64,000 bases of DNA from assembly GCF_000212355.1 (NCBI RefSeq), contig NC_015496.1, forward strand, positions 868,001 to 932,000, in the 5' to 3' direction. The translations under genes were made by a program, and so were the position numbers. The notes under the pieces were generated by a model. The model made no database searches and had not been told where the DNA came from. It saw only the letters and a list, made by a program, of their open reading frames with translations. Shown here piece after piece: positions 23,648-35,200 of this stretch; within the stretch, counting starts at the first letter, position 1; each line of letters opens with the position of its first letter. Source of the stretch: Dokdonia sp. 4H-3-7-5. GTDB taxonomy: Bacteria > Bacteroidota > Bacteroidia > Flavobacteriales > Flavobacteriaceae.

Positions 23648-24781
23648 ATGAAAAAAATCCAAATGGTCGACCTTAAAGGTCAATATGCACAGATCAAAGA
23701 ACGCGTTGATAGCTCAATCATGGAGGTGATTGAAAATACCGCTTTTGTAAACGGACCGGAAGTACACGCCTTTCAAAAAGAACTAGAGGAATACCTAGGG
23801 GTAAAAAATGTTATTCCTTGTGCAAACGGCACAGACGCTTTACAAATTGCTATGATGGGCCTAGGTCTAGAGCAAGGTGATGAAGTAATCACTGCAGATT
23901 TTACATTTGCCGCTACTGTAGAAGTTATCGCGCTTTTAAAGCTTACACCGGTACTAGTAGATGTTGACCCTGTAAACTTTAACATCGATATTGAAGCCAT
24001 AAAAAAGGCAATTACTCCAAAAACTAAGGCAATAGTACCTGTGCACCTTTTTGGGATGGCAGCAAATATGGATGCCATTATGGATCTTGCTAAGGAGCAT
24101 AATCTTTACGTAATAGAAGATAACGCACAAGGAATAGGTTCTACATTTACTGGCCGTGACGGACAGAAAGTTAAAACTGGTGGTATAGGACACGTAGGTA
24201 CAACGTCTTTCTTTCCATCTAAAAACCTAGGATGCTACGGCGACGGTGGTGCTATTTTTACAAATGATGATGAGCTAGCTCACACCATTAGAGGAATAGT
24301 AAACCACGGTATGTATGAGCGTTATCACCACGATGTAGTAGGTGTTAATAGTAGGCTAGATTCCATACAAGCTGCGGTACTTAGAGCAAAATTACCTCAT
24401 TTAGACAGTTACAATAAGGCCAGAAGAGATGCTGCTCGTAAATACACTGCCGCTTTTACAAATGAGCCTAAAATTATAACTCCATTTATATGTGACAGCT
24501 GTGATTGCCACGTCTTTCACCAGTACACACTTAGAGTAAATGATACAGATCGCGATGCGCTAGTAAAACATCTTAATGAAAATGGTATTCCTTGTGGAGT
24601 GTACTATCCAATACCATTACACAGCCAGAAGGCGTATAAAGACACTCGCTATAATGAGGCAGACTTCCCAGTGACTAATGCTATTGTGAAGGATTGTATC
24701 TCCTTACCTATGCACACAGAACTAGAGGATGATCAAATTGCATTTATAACTAAAACTATTATTGATTTTGTAAATAAATAA
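23648..24781 (+). CDS. DegT/DnrJ/EryC1-type sugar aminotransferase
   Basis: With the ATG at 23648 (MKKIQMVDLKGQYAQIK) the protein has 377 residues. It has the family's PCANGTDALQIAMM (about 56-69), the ADFTFAATVEV and LVDVDPVNFNIDIEAI region, the cofactor-contacting EDNAQGIGS and the PLP lysine in SFFPSKNLGCYGDGGA. Such enzymes transaminate keto-sugar nucleotides for lipopolysaccharide, capsule or glycan. The region around residue 280 reads ICDSCDCHVFHQYTLR; the cluster of three cysteines next to the usual VFHQYTLR motif is unusual. It is divergent from kdtA and is followed 4 bases later by the amidohydrolase. Confidence 0.9.
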   Translation: MKKIQMVDLKGQYAQIKERVDSSIMEVIENTAFVNGPEVHAFQKELEEYLGVKNVIPCANGTDALQIAMMGLGLEQGDEVITADFTFAATVEVIALLKLTPVLVDVDPVNFNIDIEAIKKAITPKTKAIVPVHLFGMAANMDAIMDLAKEHNLYVIEDNAQGIGSTFTGRDGQKVKTGGIGHVGTTSFFPSKNLGCYGDGGAIFTNDDELAHTIRGIVNHGMYERYHHDVVGVNSRLDSIQAAVLRAKLPHLDSYNKARRDAARKYTAAFTNEPKIITPFICDSCDCHVFHQYTLRVNDTDRDALVKHLNENGIPCGVYYPIPLHSQKAYKDTRYNEADFPVTNAIVKDCISLPMHTELEDDQIAFITKTIIDFVNK

Positions 24782-24784
24782 GCT

Positions 24785-26062
24785 ATGAAATACCACCTCT
24801 CTCTACTACTTGTCGTATTTACAAGTTTTATGCTATCAGGTCAAGAAACCCTTCTCCATTGCGGGAAACTGATTGACACAGAAAATGGAAAAGTTTTAAC
24901 CGAACAAACAGTAACCATTTTAGGCAATAGCATTATAAAAGTTGAGAAAGGTTACGCTTCCGCGAAAAGTGGCCAGACCATCATTGATCTTAAGTCAAAG
25001 ACAGTAATGCCTGGCTTTATAGACATGCACGTGCACGTCGAGAGTGAGACCAATCCGAAACAATATCTGGAAACCTTTACTAAAAATGAAGCAGACGTAG
25101 CTTTTACTGCTGCCGAAATTGCAGAGAGAACACTCATGGCAGGATTTACTACTGTACGAGATTTAGGAGGAAGCGGTGTAAATGTATCTTTAAGAAATGC
25201 TATAAATAACGGCACAACGAGAGGTCCACGCATCTTTACTGCCGAAAAGGCTATAGGAACCACTGGAGGTCATGCAGATCCCACAAATGGCTTTAAAAAG
25301 GTTAATATGGGTGATCCTGGTCCGGCCGAAGGAGTTATTAATAGTGTAGACGATGCTAGAAAAGCAGTAAGACAACGCTATAAAAATGGCGCCGACTTAA
25401 TAAAGATTACCGCAACTGGTGGAGTACTTAGCGTGAGTAAGAACGGAGACAACCCACAGTTTCGCCAAGAGGAGGTAGATGAGATTGTGCGCACCGCCAA
25501 AGAATACGGAATGCACGTCGCTGCGCATGCCCACGGAAAAGAAGGTATGCAACGCGCTATCAAAGCTGGTGTACAAACTATAGAACACGGCTCCTTTATG
25601 GATGAAGAAACCGTAAAACTCATGAAACAACATGGAACCTATCTAGTGCCTACACTATCTGCAGGAAAATATGTTGCAGCTAAGGCAAAAGTAAAAGGAT
25701 ACTATCCAGACATTATTATTCCTAAGATTGAAAAAGTAGATGCTACACTTAAAAAGACATTTACCATGGTTGCACAATCTGGAGTAAACATAGCTTTTGG
25801 AACAGATGCCGGAGTATTTCCTCATGGAGAGAATGCAAAAGAGTTTCGCTACATGACAGAATATGGATGGTCACCTATGTTCGCTATCCAATCTGCTACC
25901 ATCACAAATGGAAAGCTATTAGATATGGAAGGTAAGTTAGGGGTAATAGCTGCTGGTTATCTTGCAGACATTGTAGCAACAGATGATGACCCAACCCGAA
26001 ACATAGCAACAACAGAAAGTGTTTCTTTTGTTATGAAAGATGGTGTTGTATACAAGCAGTAA
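24785..26062 (+). CDS. Exported metal-dependent amidohydrolase
   Basis: The 425-residue protein starts with a signal peptide (MKYHLSLLLVVFTSFMLSG). It has the imidazolonepropionase-like amidohydrolase motifs: MPGFIDMHVHVE (HxH, about 76-87), a metal-bridging lysine in GADLIKITATGG, HAHGKEGMQRAI and TIEHGS (metal-binding histidines) and the GTDAGVFPHG aspartate near residue 340. Related Bacteroidetes proteins are annotated as Xaa-Pro dipeptidase-like or imidazolonepropionase-like. Substrate unknown; the periplasm is the likely site. It sits 4 bases after the aminotransferase. A degraded palindrome (tacgcttccgcgaaaagt, near 24954) gives GYASAKSG. Confidence 0.88.
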   Translation: MKYHLSLLLVVFTSFMLSGQETLLHCGKLIDTENGKVLTEQTVTILGNSIIKVEKGYASAKSGQTIIDLKSKTVMPGFIDMHVHVESETNPKQYLETFTKNEADVAFTAAEIAERTLMAGFTTVRDLGGSGVNVSLRNAINNGTTRGPRIFTAEKAIGTTGGHADPTNGFKKVNMGDPGPAEGVINSVDDARKAVRQRYKNGADLIKITATGGVLSVSKNGDNPQFRQEEVDEIVRTAKEYGMHVAAHAHGKEGMQRAIKAGVQTIEHGSFMDEETVKLMKQHGTYLVPTLSAGKYVAAKAKVKGYYPDIIIPKIEKVDATLKKTFTMVAQSGVNIAFGTDAGVFPHGENAKEFRYMTEYGWSPMFAIQSATITNGKLLDMEGKLGVIAAGYLADIVATDDDPTRNIATTESVSFVMKDGVVYKQ

Positions 26063-26128
26063 AGACATATAAGTAATATTAATTGACACACATTTTCTTA
26101 AGAGTTTAAGAAGCTCGACATTACCCAT

Positions 26129-26164
26129 AAAAAAACCTCGCTCATTACTGAGCGAGGTTTTTTT
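26129..26164. terminator. Bidirectional terminator between the amidohydrolase and OmpA genes
   Basis: AAAAAAACCTCGCTCA / TGAGCGAGGTTTTTTT inverted repeat with a 4-base loop between converging genes. Confidence 0.88.
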
Positions 26165-26181
26165 ATAGTTATAGACAGATT

Positions 26182-28131
26182 TTATTTTGCCATTATAATA
26201 AATTCTGACCTTCTATTAAGCTGGTGCTCTTCTTCAGTGCACTCTATTCCATTAGCACACGCATTTGTAAGCTGCGTTTCTCCATAGCCGCGACCTGTGA
26301 GTCTATAAGCTTCAATACCTCCTTGTTGCACAATATAACGTATAGTAGATACATTTCTACGTTGAGAAAGTTTCATGTTATAAGCATCTGGCGCACGACT
26401 ATCTGTATGTGATCTAACGTCAATTTTTAACGCAGGATACTGTTGCATCACTGCTATCACCTTCTCAAGTTCAAGAGAGGCATCTGGACGTATATTTGAC
26501 TTATCAAAATCAAAATAAATAGGATTAAGTTCTAATATTTTAGAAAGGTCTCCACCTATATCAAGTCTGGCGTCTGGCTTAAGATACAGATCTCTGTTAA
26601 TAACGCCTCCAACATCCGTACTAGTTGTTAATATCACTTCAAATGGTTCATAATTATCCTTTGTACCTCGCACCACATAAGTTTCATTACAATTTACATC
26701 ACTAAAAGTAAAATTCCCTAGATCATCACTTGTTACCGTTGCTACAACTTGGTTTACCTTATCTCTTAATGTCACTGTAGTTTGAGGAAGTATTTCATCT
26801 GTCTTTACATCTCTTGTCGTACCTACAATATTCTGAGCACAATTAGTTAGGATCTTTCTATCTCTTGTAAAGCTATAAATATCATCATTGCCTAAACCAG
26901 ATGCTCGGCTTGATGAAAAATATCCAGTTCCTCTAGATTCGCTTAAAATAAGTCCAAAATCATCTGCACTACTATTAACAGGCTTTCCTATATTATATGA
27001 AGCTCCTACCTTACCCTCATCACTTAATTGCGTAACAAAAACATCTAATCCTCCAAGACCTATGTGGCCATCTGTGGCATAAAACAATTTGTTGTCGCTA
27101 CTCACAAAAGGGAAGGTTTCTCTTCCTTCTGTGTTAATCTCGCTTCCTAGGTTTACAGGTGCTCCATAAGTGCCATCTTCATTTATAGTAGACATCCATA
27201 TATCACTTAATCCTTTTGTTCCTGGCATATCTGATGCAAAGTATAATATTGAACCGTCAGGACTCAATGCAGGATGCGCTGTAGAGTACTCATCACTATT
27301 AAAAGGAAGCTCTTCTGGAATGCTCCATGAACCGCCTCGTTTATAGCTATGATATAGTTTTAATTTTGTAGTTCCATCTTCATCTCTTTTGAGTTTTGTT
27401 TTTTTACTGTAATTGTTACGCGTAAAATACATCTCATCTCCACTTTCTGTAAAGACAGAGCTACTCTCATGATAAGGAGTGTTTATATTTTTTGAAAATT
27501 TTTCAATAGTAGGGTTTTCACCTTTTGCGTTATCTACAACATATAAGTCTAAGAAAGGCTGATTATTCCAATCGTGGATGTAGTCACCAGTGCTACTCTT
27601 TCTATTTGAAGAAATTACAACTCTTTCACCAAGAAAGCTTGGACTAAAATCTTGCAATTCTGTATTAAAATTAACCTGCTGTATAGCATATCTTCCAGAC
27701 TGTGCTTCTATTTCCTTGAGATAGTCACGTTCCTTTTCAAACATTTCCCCTCGAGTATCTGTACCGCTCATTTGTACGAATACAGCCATCATTTTATCTG
27801 CCTTGTCGTATTTCTTTATACTTTTAAGTGATTGCGCGTATCTAAAATAATACTCAGGTGCGATATCTCCTCCTGTCGCAATTAACTTTTCATACCATTG
27901 TACTGCATCTGCATAGTCTGCTGTAAAATAATAAGAGTCCCCTAGTTTTGAAAAAACCTCTGGAGAGGTAAATCCTCTATTTGCAACTCGTAAGTACAAA
28001 TCACGTGCATTTACGTATGCAAATTCTTCAAATTTTTCTCCTGCAACTTTAACCTTACCTTCTTGAGCATACCCAAGGGCACCACCAAAAATGAAGGATA
28101 AAATAATTATATAGTGGAATACTTTTTTCAT
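26182..28131 (-). CDS. OmpA family protein with TPR, PD40 repeats and carboxypeptidase-regulatory-like domain
   Basis: The 649-residue protein has a signal peptide (to about GGALGYAQEG). TPR-like helices (about 30-140, EFAYVNARDLYLRVANRG and AVQWYEKLIATGG) follow. WD40-like PD40 beta-propeller repeats come next (about 170-430, PALSPDGSILYFASDMPG and FPFVSSDNKLFYATDG), then a CarboxypepD_reg-like domain (about 450-515). The C-terminal OmpA peptidoglycan-binding domain (about 540-649) carries YFDFDKSNIRP, VRSHTDSRAPDAYN and LSQRRNVSTI. The same architecture is found in PorE-like T9SS accessory proteins. It is the last gene of the three-gene operon. Confidence 0.9.
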   Translation of the reverse strand: MKKVFHYIIILSFIFGGALGYAQEGKVKVAGEKFEEFAYVNARDLYLRVANRGFTSPEVFSKLGDSYYFTADYADAVQWYEKLIATGGDIAPEYYFRYAQSLKSIKKYDKADKMMAVFVQMSGTDTRGEMFEKERDYLKEIEAQSGRYAIQQVNFNTELQDFSPSFLGERVVISSNRKSSTGDYIHDWNNQPFLDLYVVDNAKGENPTIEKFSKNINTPYHESSSVFTESGDEMYFTRNNYSKKTKLKRDEDGTTKLKLYHSYKRGGSWSIPEELPFNSDEYSTAHPALSPDGSILYFASDMPGTKGLSDIWMSTINEDGTYGAPVNLGSEINTEGRETFPFVSSDNKLFYATDGHIGLGGLDVFVTQLSDEGKVGASYNIGKPVNSSADDFGLILSESRGTGYFSSSRASGLGNDDIYSFTRDRKILTNCAQNIVGTTRDVKTDEILPQTTVTLRDKVNQVVATVTSDDLGNFTFSDVNCNETYVVRGTKDNYEPFEVILTTSTDVGGVINRDLYLKPDARLDIGGDLSKILELNPIYFDFDKSNIRPDASLELEKVIAVMQQYPALKIDVRSHTDSRAPDAYNMKLSQRRNVSTIRYIVQQGGIEAYRLTGRGYGETQLTNACANGIECTEEEHQLNRRSEFIIMAK

Positions 28132-28167
28132 AAATATGTGTTTTAAAAATCTTCTACTTACAAAGAA

Positions 28168-29130
28168 TTAAAAGAAACGTGGAGATATTAATTGCTTAGG
28201 CTGCTTAAATACTTCAAACCTTAAGAACACTTCATAACTACCATTATTGAATTGTTGTAGCTCTGTGGTCTCCCTATCATAAGCAAATCCTATCATTAAA
28301 CTATCTGTAATCTGGAAACCTACCAGACCACTTAATGCTGCACTCCATCTATATGCAAGACCAAGTGTTAATTTATCATAGAGTAACGCATTTGCAGTTA
28401 CATCTACTTGTAGTGGTGCTCCTTGAACAGCTTTTACAAGTCCTGCAGGCTTGAATTTGAAGTCTTGAGTAATATCAAATACGTATCCCGTCGTCAAGTA
28501 ATAATTGATTCTCTCACGTGCTAGAAACGTCGAGTTTGTGCTGTTTGAGTTATCACTGTCGTCAAAGTGTTCTGTACGCAATAAATTAGGAGCACTTAAT
28601 CCTAAGTAGTACTTATCTGTATAATAAAACATACCAAGTCCCACTTGTGGAGAAAATTTATTATCAATATTATTTTGAGCCGTAGCTAGATTATCCCCAT
28701 TTTGAAATGGGTTTGCCTCGCTGTAATTAATATCAAGTAAATGTACACCTCCTTTTAATCCAAAAGCTAGCTTTCCCTCATCACTGGTAGGTATTGTATA
28801 GCTAAAATCTACATCTATATATGTCTCATTACTTATAAATATCTCATCATTAGTAATATTTAAACCAAGTCCTACACGTTTTGACTCTCCTACTGGAGAA
28901 TGTATGGAAACCGTTTGCGTTCTAGGAGCTCCATCTAGACCTACCCACTGACTACGATGTAATCCTAATACACTTAGACCTCCCCTTGCACCGGCATAGG
29001 CTGGGTTTATACTCAATGTATTATACATATACTGCGTGTACTGAGCATCTTGTTGTGCTACTGCAGTTTCAGTTGTAAGACCTAAAACGACTACTGCCAG
29101 GGCTACTATGGCGATGTATGTTTTTTTCAT
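28168..29130 (-). CDS. sprF: Type IX secretion outer-membrane protein, PorP/SprF family
   Basis: The 320-residue protein has a signal peptide and the PorP/SprF pattern: DAQYTQYMYNTLSINPAYAG (about 28-47), RSQWVGLDGAPRTQTVSIH and a series of amphipathic strands ending FEVFKQPKQLISPRFF. SprF-like proteins are needed to secrete or attach partner proteins carrying type B T9SS C-terminal domains and are usually encoded next to them. Here the gene sits between its likely partner, the 3218-residue protein, and an OmpA protein. It follows the giant gene by 70 bases, in which a palindrome copy lies. Confidence 0.93.
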   Translation of the reverse strand: MKKTYIAIVALAVVVLGLTTETAVAQQDAQYTQYMYNTLSINPAYAGARGGLSVLGLHRSQWVGLDGAPRTQTVSIHSPVGESKRVGLGLNITNDEIFISNETYIDVDFSYTIPTSDEGKLAFGLKGGVHLLDINYSEANPFQNGDNLATAQNNIDNKFSPQVGLGMFYYTDKYYLGLSAPNLLRTEHFDDSDNSNSTNSTFLARERINYYLTTGYVFDITQDFKFKPAGLVKAVQGAPLQVDVTANALLYDKLTLGLAYRWSAALSGLVGFQITDSLMIGFAYDRETTELQQFNNGSYEVFLRFEVFKQPKQLISPRFF

Positions 29131-29165
29131 AGGTGTTTATTTAATTTTGGTACACTTTCTTTTTT

Positions 29166-29179
29166 GCTTTCGCGAAAGC
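29166..29179. repeat. 14-bp palindrome copy in the giant gene - sprF gap
   Basis: GCTTTCGCGAAAGC lies between two genes of one probable operon, so it would be transcribed. Confidence 0.85.
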
Positions 29180-29200
29180 GTACCAAATATTATTGTTTTA

Positions 29201-32200
29201 TTATCTATTAATATATAATGGTCCTGCCAGTTGCTTGAGTGAACCAGCATCATTTGTGTAGTCAAGTACATAATAATATGTACCTACGGGTAATAACCTG
29301 TCTTGATCTACCACTACACGTCCATTAGACTCTCCTCTGAAGTAGACGTTATCTTGTCCATATCCGTCTGCATCCCAAACAAGTACTCCCCATCTATTAT
29401 AAATGCGCATCTTATTGTTAGGAAACTGCTCAATCCCTCTTATTACGAAGACATCGTTGAGACCGTCTCCATTAGGAGTCATAATATCAAAGACTTCTAA
29501 TCCGTCTGTTGCATCTGGATTTCCATTATTTACTTCTAGGAAGTCTGGAATACCATTATCATTCTCGTCACCTAATTCATTACCGTTTAAGATACCGTCA
29601 CCGTCACAATCACCATCAAGGAATTCTAAACTAACATCGAGTGTCTGGCTACCTACTTCTAAACTACATGAGTTATTAGGGTCTGTTCCATCCAATCCTT
29701 CTCTACCATCAGAAACTCCGTCACCATCTGTATCAGGGTTAGTAGGATCTGTAGTGTTACCGTTAGGATCTGAAGGAGTAAGCGGATTATCTATTCCAGT
29801 AATCTCCTCTTGATTAGTCAACCCATCGTTATCACAATCTGCATTGTTAAACGCTGATGTTGTTGTTACAGTTTGGCTATCAACTATTAAATCACAAACA
29901 TCAAATGGATCTGTACCATCTGCTATCTCGTCTCCATTAGTTACACCATCGCCATCACAATCAAGGCTCGCAAAATCAGTATCCATAGGCAATGTCACAC
30001 TGTCTATTAAGAAATCACAAGGACTGTTAGGATCAGTACCATCTTCTGCCTCGTCACCATCAGAAACTCCGTCACCATCTGTATCAGGATTAGCAGGGTC
30101 TGTTGTATTACCATTAGGATCTGCAGGAGTATCAGGATCATCAATTCCTGTAATTTCTTCTGCGTTAGTTAACCCATCGAGGTCACAATCAAGATCATTC
30201 CACATTTGAGAAGGATCTAGAGATTGACTACTTACTTGTAAATCACAAGGATCATTTGGATCTGTCATATCTCCAGCTTCATCACCATCTGTCACACCAT
30301 CACCATCCGTATCAGGATTTTGTGAATCTGTTGTGTTACCATTTGGATCATTTGGAGTTGAAGGATCATCAATTCCCGTAGTCTCCTCATTGTTAGTAAG
30401 ACCATCCATATCACAATCTGCACTGTCATAAGCAGCATCAGTCATTTCTGTCTGATTTGCTACTACTAAACTACAGTTGTCATTAGGATCTGTACCATCA
30501 AGTGCTTCTTGACCATCTGTTACACCATCGCCATCGCTATCAATATCTAATGGATCTGTAATATTACCATCAGGATCTCCAGGCGTGGTTGGATCATCGA
30601 TTCCAGTAAGTTCCTCACCGTTATTTAATCCATCCATATCACAATCAAGATCATTCCATGCCATTGTCGCAGTAACTGTCTGACTTGCAATCTCAAGCGC
30701 ACAAGGATCATTTGGATCTGTCATATCTCCAGCTTCATCACCATCGGTTACACCATCACCATCCGTATCAGGATTTTGTGGATCTGTTGTATTACCATTT
30801 GGATCATTTGGAGTTGAAGGATCATCGATTCCTGTAGTCTCCTCATTGTTAGTAAGACCATCCATGTCACAATCTGCACTGTTATAAGCAGCATCAGTCA
30901 TTTCTGTCTGGTTTGCTACTACTAAACTACAGTTATCATTAGGATCTGTACCATCAAGTGCTTCTTGACCATCTGTTACACCATCGCCATCGCTATCAAT
31001 ATCTAATGGATCTGTAATATTACCATCAGGATCTCCAGGCGTGGTTGGATCATCAATTCCAGTAAGTTCCTCACCGTTATTTAATCCATCCATATCACAA
31101 TCAAGATCATTCCATGCCATTGTAGGAGTAACCGTCTGACTAGCTATCTCAAGCGCACAAGGATCATTTGGATCTGTCATATCTCCAGCTTCATCACCAT
31201 CGGTTACACCATCACCATCCGTATCAGGATTTTGTGGATCTGTTGTATTACCATTTGGATCATTTGGAGTTGAAGGATCATCGATTCCTGTAGTCTCCTC
31301 ACTATTAGTAAGACCATCCATATCACAATCTGCACTGTCATAAGCAGCATCAGTCGTTTCTGTCTGATTTGCTACTACTAAACTACAGTTATCATTAGGA
31401 TCTGTACCATCAAGAGCTTCTTGACCATCTGTTACACCATCACCATCAGTATCAATATCTAATGGATCTGTAATATTACCATTAGGATCTCCAGGCGTTG
31501 TTGGATCATCTATTCCAGTAAGTTCTTCACCGTTATTTAACCCATCCATATCACAATCAAGATCATTCCATGCCATGGTAGGAGTAACTGTCTGACTAGC
31601 TATCTCAAGAGCACAAGGATCATTAGGATCTGTCATATCTCCAGCTTCATCACCATCTGTTACACCATCACCATCCGTGTCTGGATTTTGTGGATCTGTT
31701 GTATTACCATTTGGATCATTTGGAGTTGAAGGATCATCGATTCCTGTAGTCTCCTCACTATTAGTAAGACCGTCCATATCACAATCTGCACTGTTATAAG
31801 CAGCATCAGTCGTTTCTGTCTGATTTGCTACTACTAAACTACAGTTATCATTAGGATCTGTACCATCAAGTGCTTCTTGACCATCTGTTACACCGTCACC
31901 ATCAGTATCAATATCTAATGGATCTGTAATATTACCATTAGGATCTCCAGGCGTTGTTGGATCATCTATTCCAGTAAGTTCTTCACCGTTATTTAACCCA
32001 TCCATATCACAATCAAGATCATTCCATGCCATGGTAGGAATAACTGTCTGACTAGCTATCTCAAGAGCACAAGGATCATTAGGATCTGTCATATCTCCAG
32101 CTTCATCACCATCTGTTACACCATCACCATCCGTGTCTGGATTTTGTGGATCTGTTGTATTACCATTTGGATCATTTGGAGTTGAAGGATCATCGATTCC

Positions 32201-35200
32201 TGTAGTCTCCTCATTGTTAGTAAGACCATCCATATCACAATCAATACTATTCCATTCACTAGTAACGATAGTTAAATCTTGATCCATAGCATTATAAGAA
32301 CAAGGATCGTTAGGATCAGTACCACCATTTACTTCATCATCATTTGAAACACCATCACCATCACAATCTCCAAATCCTTGTCCATTACATTCGTCAAAAG
32401 AAACAGAAACCTCTGTTGGATCACTTATATTCCCATCATTATCCATTACTGTATAAGCGATAGGTGCTGGATCTTCTACAGATAATCCTGTACAAGTAGC
32501 ATCTGGAATACCCGCAGCAGTACAAGGTGTAAAAGTAATTGCACCCGTTACTGGATCTACACTCCAAACTCCTACTCCAAGTTCAACTAGGTCATCACCA
32601 GGATTTGTTGTACCTACAATCTGTACCGTGGTTGGATCTACTACATCTCCATCAACATCATTGGCAAGTACATCTACCACTACTGGAAGACCAGTGTCAT
32701 TACCAGCACTCACATCCGAGGTTGCAACAGGAACGTAATCAATTGTTACCGTAGCCACATTTGATGGATTACCATCATTATCATCTATCGTATAACTAGC
32801 AGGACTTGTTGGATCATCGTTAAAACCAGCCAATGGTATAAAGCTAATTTGACCCGTTGTTTCACTCACTTCCCAAGCTCCTTCGCCAGGTACTGTGTAT
32901 CCTATAATATTACCATCTGCATCAAGTACCTCCATCGTAGCTCCTACTGGAACTACTAGGCTCACGCTCGTTACATCTAAGGTTCCATCAGGATCTGCAT
33001 CCACTCCAAAACCATTATCAGCCGTTGGATCTAAACTTACCGTTGCACCAGGTGTATTTGCTAAACTCTCATCATTTTGAGCCACTGGTGGCTCTGCATC
33101 ATACATCACAGATACCGTAGCTGCATTAGATACATTACCATCATTATCATTTATTGTATAAGTAATGTCTTGTGGATCTTGGGTAGATACTCCAACACAA
33201 CTAGCATCAGGAACTCCCGCTGCACTACAAGGAGTGAAGGTAATCGCTCCACTTACTGGATCAACACTCCAAACTCCTACGCCAGGCTCTACTAAATCAT
33301 CTCCAGGGTTGGCAGTTCCCACGATTTGTACAGTCGTCAAATCTAACGTACCATCAGGATCCATATCATTTAATGCAACATCAATAAGCACTGGATCTCC
33401 AGTCATATTATTAACACTAGCATCATCCATTGCAACTGGTGGCTCTGGAATAAAACTCACACTTACACTTGCAGGGTCTGTAACATTACCTTCATCATCC
33501 GCAACTACATACTCAATATCGGTAGGGTTTGCTGTGAATATCTCAGGACAATCAGGTAATGAAACTACTGTACAAGGAATAAACGTGATGGCTCCACTTA
33601 CTGGATCAACACTCCAAGTACCTTCACCAACAACCACTAAGTCTTCTCCAGGATTTGCAGTACCTACAATCTGTACCGTTGTAGGATCTACTACATCTCC
33701 ATCAACATCATTGGCAAGTACATCTACCACTACTGGAAGACCAGTGTCATTACCAGCACTCACATCCGAGGTTGCAACAGGAACGTAATCAATTGTTACC
33801 GTAGCTGTGTTTGATGGGTTACCATCATTATCATCAATGGTATAACTCGCAGGACTCGTTGGATCATCGTTAAAACCAGCTAATGGTATAAAGCTAATTT
33901 GACCTGTCGTTTCACTCACTTCCCAAGCTCCTTCTCCAGGAACTGTATATCCTATAATATCTCCATCTGCATCAAGAATCTCCATCGTTGCTCCTACTGG
34001 AACTACTAAGCTCACGCTCGTTACATCTAAAGTACCATCAGGATCTGCATCTACTCCAAAACCGTTATCAGCCGTTGGATCTAAACTTACGGTTGCGCCA
34101 GGTGTATTGGCTAAACTCTCATCATTTTGAGCTACTGGTGGCTCTGCATCATACATCACTGATACCGTAGCTGCATTAGATACATTACCATCATTATCAT
34201 TTATTGTATAAGTAATGTCTTGTGGATCTTTTGTAGATACTCCAACACAACTAGCATCAGGAACGCCAGCTGCACTACAAGGAGTGAAGGTAATCGCTCC
34301 ACTTACTGGATCAACACTCCAAACTCCAACGCCAGGCTCTACTAAATCATCTCCAGGGTTGGCAGTTCCCACGATTTGTACAGTCGTCAAATCTAACGTA
34401 CCATCAGGATCCATATCATTTAGTGCAACATCAACAACCACTGGATCTCCAGTCATATTATTAACACTAGCATCATCCATCGCAACTGGTGGCTCTGGAA
34501 TAAAACTCACACTTACACTTGCAGGAGATGTGACATTTCCTTCACCATCAGCAACCACATACTCAATATCGGTAGGGTCTGCTGTAAAAATCTCAGGACA
34601 ATCAGGTAATGAAACTACTGTACAAGGACTAAACGTGATGGCTCCACTTACTGGATCAACACTCCAAGTACCTTCACCAACAACCACTAAGTCTTCTCCA
34701 GGATTTGCAGTACCTACAATCTGTACCGTTGTAGGATCTACTACATCTCCATCAACATCATTGGCAAGTACATCTACCACTACTGGAAGACCAGTGTCAT
34801 TACCAGCACTCACATCCGAGGTTGCAACAGGAACGTAATCAATTGTTACGGTAGCTGTGTTTGATGGGTTACCATCATTATCATCAATGGTATAACTCGC
34901 AGGACTCGTTGGATCATCGTTAAAACCAGCTAATGGTGCAAAACTAATCTCACCATTTACAGGATTAACCTCCCAAACTCCTTCACCAGGTACCGTGTAC
35001 CCTATAATATCTCCATCTACATCCGTCTGAACCATCGTTGCTCCAGCTGGAACTACTAAGCTCACGCTCGTTACATCTAAAGTACCATCAGGATCTGCAT
35101 CTACTCCAAAACCGTTATCAGCCGTTGGATCTAAACTTACCGTTGCGCCAGGTGTATTGGCTAAACTCTCATCATTTTGAGCTACTGGTGGCTCTGCATC

